Under the pieces are notes generated by a model. The model saw nothing but the letters and a program-made list of their open reading frames with translations. It did no database searches and was not told the DNA's origin. 64,000 bases of DNA, taken from the NCBI RefSeq assembly GCF_945956965.1, contig NZ_CAMFJS010000004.1, positions 62,001-126,000 on the forward strand, written 5' to 3'. The stretch is from an uncultured Roseateles sp. GTDB lineage: Bacteria; Pseudomonadota; Gammaproteobacteria; Burkholderiales; Burkholderiaceae_C. Made by a program: the position numbers and the translations under genes. Shown here piece by piece: positions 48,472 through 56,518 of this stretch. Each line of letters opens with the position of its first letter. Positions within the stretch are counted from its first letter, which is position 1.

Positions 48472-50355
48472 CTACTCTTTGCGGATGATGGTGCCCTTGT
48501 CATCCACGGTTTCGTCGTTCTTGAACTCGCCTTCCCAGCGGTCGCCGTTGGCCCAGTAGTAAATGCCCTGGCCATGCTTGAGGCCTGCGACCCAGGCGCC
48601 GCTGAAGCGCTCGCCCGATTTCCACCAGTAGCTGCCCTGGCCATGAGGTTTGCCGTGGTCGAACTCGCCTTCGTAGCGGTCGCCCGAGGCATGCACCAGC
48701 ACACCTTTGCCATGCGGTTGGCCGGCCAGCACCGTACCTTCGTAGCGATTGCCGTTGGCAAAGCGCAGCACGCCCTGGCCCTGCGGCTGCTCATTCACCC
48801 AGTCGCCATCAAAGACCTGGCCATTGGTCCAGCGGAACAGGCCGCGGCCATGCGGGATGCCACGGCTGACCTGGCCTTTGTAGCTGTCGCCGTTGGCGAA
48901 CATCAGCTGGCCCTCGCCCTCGGGCACGCCGTCGATCACCGGGCCGTCCCACTGGTTGCCGTTGGCAAAGCGCATCTGCCCCTTGCCGGTGGGTTTGTCA
49001 TCCAGCCAGTCGCCCACATAGCGCTGGCCGCTGGCCCAGATGAACTCGCCCCGGCCCTGGCGCACGCTGCGGATCAGCGGGCCGATATAGACATCGCCGT
49101 TGGACCATTCCACCCGGCCGGTGCCGCTGACCACCTGCCCGGTCTCGCGCACAAAGCGGCCGAGGTAGCGGGTGTCGCCGCTGCGGATGTCCATCTCCGG
49201 CGCGGCCTCGGCGGCGGCCGGCATGCTGGCCTTGCTCGGGGCCTGCGCTGTGGCGGGCGTTGCTGGCGAGGTGCTCGAGGTGCTTGAGGTGAGGGCGCTC
49301 GTGGCCGCCAGCGCCGCTGTTGCCGCGCCGTTCAGCGCGGGTGAGGCGGGGGCTGGCGTGGGCAGCGCAGCGGCTGCAAGCGCCTTGCCCGTTGAGGTCG
49401 TTGAAGCTGCTGTGGCCGCAGCTTTCGGCGCCGGCGTTGCCGTCACCGCAGCGACCGGTGCTGGCGCCGTGCTCACCCAGGGTGTGCCGCGCTCACGCGC
49501 CAAAGCCTGGGCATTGTTGGCGGCCAATTCCTGGGCGCTGCCCTTGCACTGGGCAACGGCCTGGCGCCACAGGGTTTCGGCCACCTGGGACTGTTGCTGG
49601 CGCTCCGGCGGATTCAGGCCGGCGGCGGCATTGCGGAACTTCTGCGTGCTGTCGCGGGCACGGTCGAACAAAGGTGCGCAATGTTCGGCATTGTGGGCAT
49701 CGGTCTCGGCCTGCTCGCGCTTCTTGGCGGCCAGCTGCTGCTGGCTGCCGGTGCAATGCTCGGCTGCCAGGTCCCACATGGTCTCGGCCTTGGCATAGAG
49801 GTTGGCGGCATCGGCCCAGCGGCGCTCACCAAAAGCCTGGCGGGCCAGTTCTTGCAGGGCATTGCCGTCTTGGTGCGAGAGCTCGCATTGCGAGCCGGCG
49901 GCCTGGCGCTCGGCCACGCTGGCGAGCTGCTTTTGGTTATCGGCCAGATTGCGCTGGGCGCGCTCGCGGGCGCGGCCCTCGCAGCCTTCCGCGCCTTGGG
50001 TCCACAGCGCGATGGCTTCGCCCAGCAGCTTGGCTTGGCTGTCGAGGTCTTTATTGGTGGAGCGGGCCAGGGCGGCGCGCAAATCGGCCGACATGGCCTT
50101 GGCCGTCAACATCGAGCAGCTGATGAGGCTGGGCGCAGCCGTGGCTGCTGAGGCGGCCGATGCCGTAGGTGCCGCGGCCTCGGCCGCAGCCGGGGCACTG
50201 GCGTTTGCCACTGCGGCTTCTGGCATTGGCGCGGCGCTTTGCGAGTTGGCGCCCCCGTTCAAGAGCCAGGCCAGGCTGGCGATACAAACCATTCGACTGC
50301 TCATCAAGGGGCCCCGCAAGGACATCTGCTTCATCGTCACCTTCATCATCATCAT
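48472..50355 (-). CDS. MORN-repeat protein with signal peptide
   Basis: A 627-residue exported protein. After a signal peptide (about residues 18-38), residues to about 290 form a helical region with repeated CxG/AxE-type Cys motifs (AEGCEGRARERAQ, GSQCELS, AEHCTGSQQ, AEHCAPLF). An Ala/Ser/Thr/Pro linker follows, then nine MORN repeats plus a partial one (about 397-627), for example YVGDWLDDKPTGKGQMRFANG. MORN repeats form beta-hairpin meanders that bind lipids or proteins. It overlaps the preceding pseudo-M48 lipoprotein gene by ATGA; four ATG codons in a row start the frame. Confidence 0.85.
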   Translation of the reverse strand: MMMMKVTMKQMSLRGPLMSSRMVCIASLAWLLNGGANSQSAAPMPEAAVANASAPAAAEAAAPTASAASAATAAPSLISCSMLTAKAMSADLRAALARSTNKDLDSQAKLLGEAIALWTQGAEGCEGRARERAQRNLADNQKQLASVAERQAAGSQCELSHQDGNALQELARQAFGERRWADAANLYAKAETMWDLAAEHCTGSQQQLAAKKREQAETDAHNAEHCAPLFDRARDSTQKFRNAAAGLNPPERQQQSQVAETLWRQAVAQCKGSAQELAANNAQALARERGTPWVSTAPAPVAAVTATPAPKAAATAASTTSTGKALAAAALPTPAPASPALNGAATAALAATSALTSSTSSTSPATPATAQAPSKASMPAAAEAAPEMDIRSGDTRYLGRFVRETGQVVSGTGRVEWSNGDVYIGPLIRSVRQGRGEFIWASGQRYVGDWLDDKPTGKGQMRFANGNQWDGPVIDGVPEGEGQLMFANGDSYKGQVSRGIPHGRGLFRWTNGQVFDGDWVNEQPQGQGVLRFANGNRYEGTVLAGQPHGKGVLVHASGDRYEGEFDHGKPHGQGSYWWKSGERFSGAWVAGLKHGQGIYYWANGDRWEGEFKNDETVDDKGTIIRKE

Positions 50356-51680
50356 TTGCGCGCGTCCGACTCCATCGGAATGTCCAGCATGGCGTTGATC
50401 AGGCCGCGGGCGTAGCGGCCGCTGCCGGGGTCGTTGACATTTTCGTAAGCGAAGGCTTCCGGCGCGGAGGCCAGCGGCATGCTGTCCATCGCCAGCATCA
50501 GCTCATCGGGTTTGATGCCGCGCAGAATCGCTTGCACCTCGTAGCCCAGGCCTTTGGCCTCGGCGATCTTGTTGATGGCGGCCAGGCGCTCGGCGTCGAA
50601 GGCCAGGCCATTGCTGACCAGGCTGCGCTCGATCAGCTTCTGGTGCAGGGTGAAACCAGCCAGCGGGTTGGCACCTAGCTTCAGCGCATGCTCAAACGCC
50701 CATTGATCGGCGCGGTCAAACACGGTGGCGCCGACCCGCGCCACGCCCCACAGGCTGGAGCGATTGGAGGCCACGGCCTGCATGGCATTCATCACCTGCT
50801 GCTTGGTGAGTTGCTGGGCAGCTTCGCTCAGGCCGTCGCGGATGCGCTGGGCAGCCAGGGCCTTGCCTTGCTCGATGATTTGCTGCTTGACGATTTCGCT
50901 GGCCACCGTGCTGGCGGCATTCTTGGCCGCGTTGATGGCTGCTTCCGCTGCCAGTGCCGCACCGCGTAGGCCCGTAGCCAGGGTGGCCAGGTTGTAGAGC
51001 GTGCCGACGATTTGCGTGCCGTAGTGGTAGGTCTTCATGCGCGCGCCGCCTTCTTCCGACAGGCCTTGCGTCCACAGCACCGTCCACAGGGCCTCGTCTT
51101 CGGTCAGGTTGGCGCGGGTGATCTCCAGCGCGTGCAGGCTCAGCAGCCAGTGATAGTCCTGCATCTCCGGCGTGTTGGGCGGGGCCAGGCGGGTGTAGCC
51201 GCGGCAGACCTCGAAGGGCGTGATGGTGAGGGTCTTGCCGCTGCTCAGGCTCAGCGTAAAAGGCTTGCCGGTGTCGCGGGCCTCGGCCAGGGTGGCCAGC
51301 AGGCGTTCGCTGTCATTGTCTTTTTGGCCGCGCACGGCCAGCAGCTTGTCGCCCAGGTTCAGCGGTGAGCCGGGCGCCGTGGCCACCACGGTCAGGCGCT
51401 CATCCACCCCCAGGCCGCGCACCCAGGCCACCCGGTCGGTCTCGGCCCAGCCGTAGGCGGTGGCCACGGCAAAGGGCAGCTCCCATTGCTTGTCGCATTC
51501 CGGGTCGCGCAAGGCGGCGCTGCGCGCAATGGCCGGGCGAATGGCTTGCTCGCCCGTGCCGTAGGCGCGGATATTGGCCAGCAGGGTCTCGTCGACCTTG
51601 CGGCCGTCATCGACCGTGTATTTCGGGCCGGCGCAAGCGGCCAGCAGCAGGCTCAACAAGAGGACGAAAAGCGATCTCAT
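50352..51680 (-). CDS. Lipoprotein with PDZ-like domain and degenerate M48-like peptidase domain
   Basis: A 442-residue lipoprotein (MRSLFVLLLSLLLAAC lipobox, Cys16). Residues about 75-150 contain a PDZ-like segment (TVVATAPGSPLNLGDKLLAVRG). The next part resembles M48 peptidases in the usual order (RANLTEDEALWTVLWTQGLSEEG), but the HExxH zinc helix reads LWTQGLSEE, so no zinc site can form there. The helical remainder is Ala-rich with a QQIIEQGKALAAQRIRDG segment. It is probably a binding or scaffold protein. ATG 51680 is chosen because it starts the lipoprotein signal. It is translationally coupled to the MORN gene. Confidence 0.7.
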   Translation of the reverse strand: MRSLFVLLLSLLLAACAGPKYTVDDGRKVDETLLANIRAYGTGEQAIRPAIARSAALRDPECDKQWELPFAVATAYGWAETDRVAWVRGLGVDERLTVVATAPGSPLNLGDKLLAVRGQKDNDSERLLATLAEARDTGKPFTLSLSSGKTLTITPFEVCRGYTRLAPPNTPEMQDYHWLLSLHALEITRANLTEDEALWTVLWTQGLSEEGGARMKTYHYGTQIVGTLYNLATLATGLRGAALAAEAAINAAKNAASTVASEIVKQQIIEQGKALAAQRIRDGLSEAAQQLTKQQVMNAMQAVASNRSSLWGVARVGATVFDRADQWAFEHALKLGANPLAGFTLHQKLIERSLVSNGLAFDAERLAAINKIAEAKGLGYEVQAILRGIKPDELMLAMDSMPLASAPEAFAYENVNDPGSGRYARGLINAMLDIPMESDARK

Positions 51681-51720
51681 GGCGCAGGCGGGAGTCGACA
51701 AGCCGCCCAGTGTATGGGGC

Positions 51721-52554
51721 TCAATCCTGCGGCAAGGCGGGCGCCAGTGGTTTAAATTCCCCAGGCTTCTTGAGCTTCCAGGCCATGATGGCGCGGCCCA
51801 TTTCTTCCACATCGAAGATGGCGCTTTGCAGCAAGCTCATCTGTTGCAGCGAGGCGGCCACGCCGTGGTCACGCGCGTAGTTGAGCGCCAGCTTGCTGCC
51901 AGCCATGGCCAGCGGGGATTTGCCGGCAATTTGGCGCGCCACGCCCATCACATGGGCCAGCAAGGCCTCGGCATCGGGCAGCACGGCATTGACCAGGCCG
52001 GCGGCCAGGGCACGCTCGGCGCCCAGGCGCTCGCCGGTATAGGCCATCTCACGCGCCAGGCCGGCGGGCATGATGCCTTGCAGGCGCTGCAACACGCCCA
52101 AATCAGCCGTCATGCCGATTTGAATCTCTTGCACGCTGAAGAATGCGTCGGCCGTGGCATAACGCATATCGCAAGCGGCAGCCAGATCCAGGGCGCCGCC
52201 GATGCAGCCGCCTTGCACGGCGCACAGCACCGGGAAGCGCGCTTCGTCCAGCGCGCTGAAGCAGGCCATCAGCTCACGCAACATGGTCTGAAAGCCGAGC
52301 CGGGCACGGGCGGAGCCGGTGTCCAGCAAGCTGTCTTGCGAGCCAAAGGTTTCCAGCGCCATGCCGGCGCTGAAATGCTTGCCGGTTGAGGAAATCACCA
52401 GCGCCCGGGTCTTGCCGGCGGCATCCAGCGCGCGCACCGCGTCACGCAGGGCAGGGAAGAAGGCCGGCGCCATGGTGTTGAGGCGTTCGGGGCGATTGAG
52501 TTGCAGATGGGCAATGGCGTCGTCGTCGCTGCTGAGGCTGAAGAAGTCGTTCAC
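51721..52554 (-). CDS. Enoyl-CoA hydratase/isomerase, probably delta(3,5)-delta(2,4)-dienoyl-CoA isomerase
   Basis: A 277-residue crotonase. The oxyanion-hole segments are GKHFSAGMAL and QGGCIGGALDLAAACDMRY. SVQEIQIGMTADLGVLQRL keeps the Glu and Asp positions that define mitochondrial ECH1-type dienoyl-CoA isomerase, and the C-terminal SKLALNYARDHGVAASL block also matches that enzyme. It would move double bonds during beta-oxidation of unsaturated fatty acids. GTG 52554 follows GGAG by 6 nt; an in-frame extension upstream looks untranslated. Confidence 0.85.
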   Translation of the reverse strand: MNDFFSLSSDDDAIAHLQLNRPERLNTMAPAFFPALRDAVRALDAAGKTRALVISSTGKHFSAGMALETFGSQDSLLDTGSARARLGFQTMLRELMACFSALDEARFPVLCAVQGGCIGGALDLAAACDMRYATADAFFSVQEIQIGMTADLGVLQRLQGIMPAGLAREMAYTGERLGAERALAAGLVNAVLPDAEALLAHVMGVARQIAGKSPLAMAGSKLALNYARDHGVAASLQQMSLLQSAIFDVEEMGRAIMAWKLKKPGEFKPLAPALPQD

Positions 52555-52723
52555 GTGGGGCTCCAGGTTGTTTTTGTGATGGCTTGGGGCAAGCCTACCC
52601 GCCAATCGTGTGAGTGTTATTCACATCAGCCACTTTTCAGCGACAAATTGGCGACACCCGCGTGCCGGTTCTGCGGGCAAGCCCTTGCTTGTGGGGGGGC
52701 GCCCACTGTCTACACTCGCCCGC

Positions 52724-53593
52724 ATGCGAACCCTCAAAACCGATGACGGCCTGCCCTTGCACTGGCGGCAATGGAGTAGTAATCAGCCTGGCCAAGGGCC
52801 GGTGCGCGGCACCGTCTTGATCGTGCATGGCCTGGGTGAACATATCGGCCGCTACGAGCATGTGGCCGAGCACCTGAATGCCTGGGGCTGGCATGTGGTG
52901 GGCTATGACCAGCGCGGCCACGGCGCTTCGGGCGGCGCGCGCGGCGATGTGCCCACGCCTGAGCGCCTGCTGCAAGACCTGGCCCTGGTGATGGACGAGT
53001 TGCGCGCTGACCCGCTGCTGGGCGCGGGCACGCAGATCTTGCTGGGCCACAGCATGGGTGGCCTGGTGGCCGCGCGCTTTGTGGCGGGTGGTTTGGCCGC
53101 CAGCAGCGCGGGGGACTTGCCGGCCTGGTTCCGCCCGGTGGACGGCCTGGTGCTGAGCAGCCCGGCGCTGGACCCGGGCATGAATTGGTTCAAGCGCCTG
53201 CAGCTGGCGCTGGGCGTCAGCCTGGCGCCGCATCTGGCCGTGGGCAATGGCCTGAAGACCAACTGGATCTCGCGCGACCCGGCGGTGGTGCAAGCCTATG
53301 TGGACGACCCGCTGGTGCATGACCGCATCAGCCCTAGCCTGGCGAACATGATTGTGGAAGCGGGTGAGATGGTGCGCCAGCACGCCGAAACCTGGGCCGT
53401 GCCGACCCTGCTCTTGTGGGCCGGCAGCGACCGCTGCGTGGCGCCCTCAGGCAGTGCCGAATTCGCGGAGGCCGCGCCGGCCGCATTGCTGCGGGCGCAT
53501 TGCTTTGAGCCTCTGGCGCACGAGATCTTCAACGAGCCGGAGCAGGCCTTGGTCTTCGCCGAGCTGCGGGACTGGCTGGCGCAGAAGTTTTAA
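52724..53593 (+). CDS. Lysophospholipase/monoacylglycerol lipase-like alpha/beta hydrolase
   Basis: A 289-residue serine hydrolase (Hydrolase_4 type). It has the oxyanion motif HGLGEHIGRYEHVAEHLN, YDQRGHGASGG, the nucleophile elbow LLGHSMGGLVAARF, the acid near LWAGSDRCVAP and the His in EPLAHEIFNEPE. This pattern is that of bacterial monoacylglycerol lipases and lysophospholipase PldB-like proteins. It has no signal peptide. ATG 52724 begins the conserved N terminus MRTLKTDDGLPLHW; upstream in-frame codons do not look coding. Confidence 0.88.
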   Translation: MRTLKTDDGLPLHWRQWSSNQPGQGPVRGTVLIVHGLGEHIGRYEHVAEHLNAWGWHVVGYDQRGHGASGGARGDVPTPERLLQDLALVMDELRADPLLGAGTQILLGHSMGGLVAARFVAGGLAASSAGDLPAWFRPVDGLVLSSPALDPGMNWFKRLQLALGVSLAPHLAVGNGLKTNWISRDPAVVQAYVDDPLVHDRISPSLANMIVEAGEMVRQHAETWAVPTLLLWAGSDRCVAPSGSAEFAEAAPAALLRAHCFEPLAHEIFNEPEQALVFAELRDWLAQKF

Positions 53594-53655
53594 GATGTGG
53601 GCTTACCGCTGGCCACACCCCGGCCGGCCACTTGCCATCAGCGAGGACCCCCACC

Positions 53656-55137
53656 ATGAACGCACGCCACCCCGCCCTGCCGCCCCTGCAGGCTGAACAG
53701 ACCACGGCCCTGGGCGAATTCGCCGGCCGCGTGTGGGACGAAGAAATCGTCCCGGCACTGACCCAGTACATCGCCATCCCGGCCAAGAGCCCCATGTTCG
53801 ATGCCGACTGGGCCGCCAACGGCCATATCGAAAAAGTGCTGCGCGACGCCGCCACCTGGGTCGAAAGCAAGAAAGTGGCCGGCCTCAAGCTGGAAGTGAT
53901 TCGCCTGCCCGGCCGCACGCCGGTGATCTTCTTCGAAGTGCCCGCCACCAAGGCCGACAGCACAGACACCATCCTGCTTTACGGCCACCTCGACAAGCAG
54001 CCCGAGTTCAGCGGCTGGCGCAGCGATCTGGGCCCTTGGACGCCCAAGTACGAGGACGGCAAGCTCTATGGCCGCGGCGGCGCCGATGATGGCTATGCCA
54101 TCTACGCTTCGTTGACCGCCATCATGGCGCTGGACAAGCAAGGCATCCCGCGCCCGCGCTGCGTCGGCCTGATCGAAACCTGCGAGGAAAGCGGCTCCTA
54201 CGACTTGCCGGCCTATATCGAGGTGCTGAAGAAGGACAAGCTCGGCGAAGTCTCGCTGGTGGTTTGCCTGGACTCCGGCGCGGGTGACTACGAGCAGCTG
54301 TGGCTGACCACCAGCTTGCGCGGCATGGTCAGCGGCGTGCTGAAGGTGGAGGTGCTGACCGAAGGCATTCACTCGGGCGATGCCTCGGGCGTGGTGCCTT
54401 CGAGCTTCCGCATCTTGCGTCAGGTGCTGGACCGCCTGGAAGACTCAAAAACTGGCCGCCTCTTGCCCGAGAGCTTCCACTGCGAGATTCCCGCCAATCG
54501 CATCGAACAAGCCCAAGCCACGGCGGCGATTCTGAAGGACGAGGTCTACAAACGCCTGCCCTGGGCCTGCGGCGGCGACGGCGGCCCGGTGCTGCCCATG
54601 ACCGATCAGCCGGTGGACGTGCTGCTGAACCGCACCTGGCGCCCCACTTTGTCGGTGACCGGCGTGGACGGCTTCCCCGAGTTGAAGAGCGCCGGCAATG
54701 TGCTGCGCCCCTTCACCGCCTTCAAGCTGTCGTTGCGCCTGCCGCCCCTGATCGACGGCAACGAGGCTGCGCTGCGCCTGAAGGCCTTGCTGGAAGACAA
54801 CGCGCCCTACAACGCCAAGGTGACGTTTGTGCCCGATGGCCGCGCCGGTGCCTACGGCGCCACGGGCTGGAACACGCCTGATCTGTCGCCTTGGCTCAGC
54901 CAGGCGGTCAATGACGCCAGCCTGGCGCATTTCGGCGCGCCGGTGGGTTATATCGGCCAGGGCGGCACGATTCCCTTGATGAGCATGCTGCAAAAAGGCT
55001 TCCCGGCCGCGCAGATGGTGGTCTGCGGTGTGTTGGGCCCCAAGAGCAATGCCCACGGCCCCAACGAGTTCTTGCATGTGCCCTACGGCAAGCGCCTGAC
55101 GGCGGCGGTGGCGCAGATCATGGCCGCGCATCCTTGA
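53656..55137 (+). CDS. M20 family metallopeptidase
   Basis: A 493-residue zinc peptidase of the M20/M28 dipeptidase type. LYGHLDKQPEFSGW holds the first zinc ligands, GRGGADDGYAIYASL the bridging Asp, and IETCEESGSYDLP the catalytic Glu pair. SGDASGVVPSSFRILRQVL is the start of the dimerisation lid domain. A C-terminal zinc His occurs in NAHGPNEFLHVPYGKRL. It would hydrolyse dipeptides or acylated amino acids. An RBS GAGG precedes ATG 53656. Confidence 0.9.
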   Translation: MNARHPALPPLQAEQTTALGEFAGRVWDEEIVPALTQYIAIPAKSPMFDADWAANGHIEKVLRDAATWVESKKVAGLKLEVIRLPGRTPVIFFEVPATKADSTDTILLYGHLDKQPEFSGWRSDLGPWTPKYEDGKLYGRGGADDGYAIYASLTAIMALDKQGIPRPRCVGLIETCEESGSYDLPAYIEVLKKDKLGEVSLVVCLDSGAGDYEQLWLTTSLRGMVSGVLKVEVLTEGIHSGDASGVVPSSFRILRQVLDRLEDSKTGRLLPESFHCEIPANRIEQAQATAAILKDEVYKRLPWACGGDGGPVLPMTDQPVDVLLNRTWRPTLSVTGVDGFPELKSAGNVLRPFTAFKLSLRLPPLIDGNEAALRLKALLEDNAPYNAKVTFVPDGRAGAYGATGWNTPDLSPWLSQAVNDASLAHFGAPVGYIGQGGTIPLMSMLQKGFPAAQMVVCGVLGPKSNAHGPNEFLHVPYGKRLTAAVAQIMAAHP

Positions 55138-55282
55138 AGATTGCGGGCCGAGCGCCGGGCCGTCCCAAGCCGGCCCGCCTGAGGCTGTTTGCGGCTCAAT
55201 GCCGCCAACGGCCTCGTCCCCCAGAGGGACCGACCGGGCTCGCCCGCGTTCAGCGAGGCGAGACTGGGCGAGGGGCTTAAGC

Positions 55283-56344
55283 TCAGCGCAGCGTGAAACC
55301 CGTTTCCACCAAAGTGCCCTGCAAGTCCTGCAGCAGATGCGTCAGTGGCGAGAGTTGCACATAGCGGGTCGAGACCTTGATGGCGTAGGCGAACAGGCGC
55401 GGCAGGTCGGCGGCGTAGGCGGGGCGCTGGTCGCGATGCTTGAGGCGGCAGAAGATGCCCAGAATCTTCAGGTGACGCTGCAGGCCGGTCCATTCCAATT
55501 GCTGCCAGAAGGCGCCAAAGTCTTCGTTGACCGGCAGGCCGGCTTTGCGGGCTTGTTCCCAGTAGCGGATGGCCCAGTCGAGTTCCTGCTCTTCCTCCCA
55601 GGAGATGAAGGCATCGCGCAGCAGAGAGGCCATGTCGTAGCTGATGGGCCCCACCACGGCGTCTTGGAAGTCCAACACGCCGGGGTTGCCCGAGTCGGGC
55701 GGGCAGACCATCAGATTGCGCACCATGAAGTCCCGGTGCATGGGCACCCGGGCTTGGCCGGCGATGTTGTCCACCAGCACTTGGCAGCTATGCGCCCACC
55801 ACTTCAGCTGGGTCTCGCTCCATTGCCGGCCGAATTCGCGCTCCACGCACCATTCTTTGAAGATGTGCAGCTCGCGCCGCACAAAGGCTTCGTCGTAGGT
55901 GGGCAAGCTCTCGGCCACGCCGTTTTGCTGCCAGGCCAGCAAGGCCTGGGTGGCATCACGCATCAGGCGATTGGCCTCGGCCTGATTGCCCTCGGCCTGG
56001 GTGGCCAGCAGGGCCTGCAGATAGGGCAGGGTGCCCAAGTCGCTGAGCAGCAAAAAGCCCCGGGCTTCGTCCACCGCAAAGATCTCCGGCACATGCAGGC
56101 CACAGGCCTTCATCTGGGCGGCCACGGTGACAAAAGGCCGCGAGTCATTGCTCTCGGGCGGCGCGTCCATCACGATGTAGCTGGCGCCGTTGCGGGCCTG
56201 CACACGCAGATAGCGGCGGCTGCTGGCGTCGGCATTGGCCTCTTGCACCGTGTCGGGCTGCAGCTCAAAGCGCGCAGGCAGGGCGAGCAGCCAAGCCTGG
56301 AAGTCTTGTTCGCGTTGTGGGTTGGGCCAGGCGATAGGCGTCAT
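55283..56344 (-). CDS. amgK: Sugar kinase of the aminoglycoside phosphotransferase family, AmgK-like
   Basis: A 353-residue kinase of the aminoglycoside phosphotransferase fold. The catalytic loop is VPMHRDFMVRNLM and the metal-binding motif is GVLDFQDAVVGPISYDMASLLRDAF, which match AmgK, the anomeric N-acetylmuramate/N-acetylglucosamine kinase of the cell-wall recycling route that avoids MurA. Its partner nucleotidyltransferase MurU is not next to it in this window. It is divergent from lptD, which is common for envelope gene clusters in this bacterial group. Confidence 0.84.
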   Translation of the reverse strand: MTPIAWPNPQREQDFQAWLLALPARFELQPDTVQEANADASSRRYLRVQARNGASYIVMDAPPESNDSRPFVTVAAQMKACGLHVPEIFAVDEARGFLLLSDLGTLPYLQALLATQAEGNQAEANRLMRDATQALLAWQQNGVAESLPTYDEAFVRRELHIFKEWCVEREFGRQWSETQLKWWAHSCQVLVDNIAGQARVPMHRDFMVRNLMVCPPDSGNPGVLDFQDAVVGPISYDMASLLRDAFISWEEEQELDWAIRYWEQARKAGLPVNEDFGAFWQQLEWTGLQRHLKILGIFCRLKHRDQRPAYAADLPRLFAYAIKVSTRYVQLSPLTHLLQDLQGTLVETGFTLR

Positions 56345-56518
56345 ATTCTTGCTGTTCTTCTTGAGAGAGGGCTGGCGAGGATGCGGCCTTTGACGGCCTC
56401 ATGGATAATGGATTTTACAAACCGTGAGCCCCGCGCTCGGCACCGGGTCCATCTGCGTTGGCCATGCCAGCGTTTTGGCTGCCTGCCCTACTAAACCGAG
56501 AAGTCGCCTGCCCCCGCT

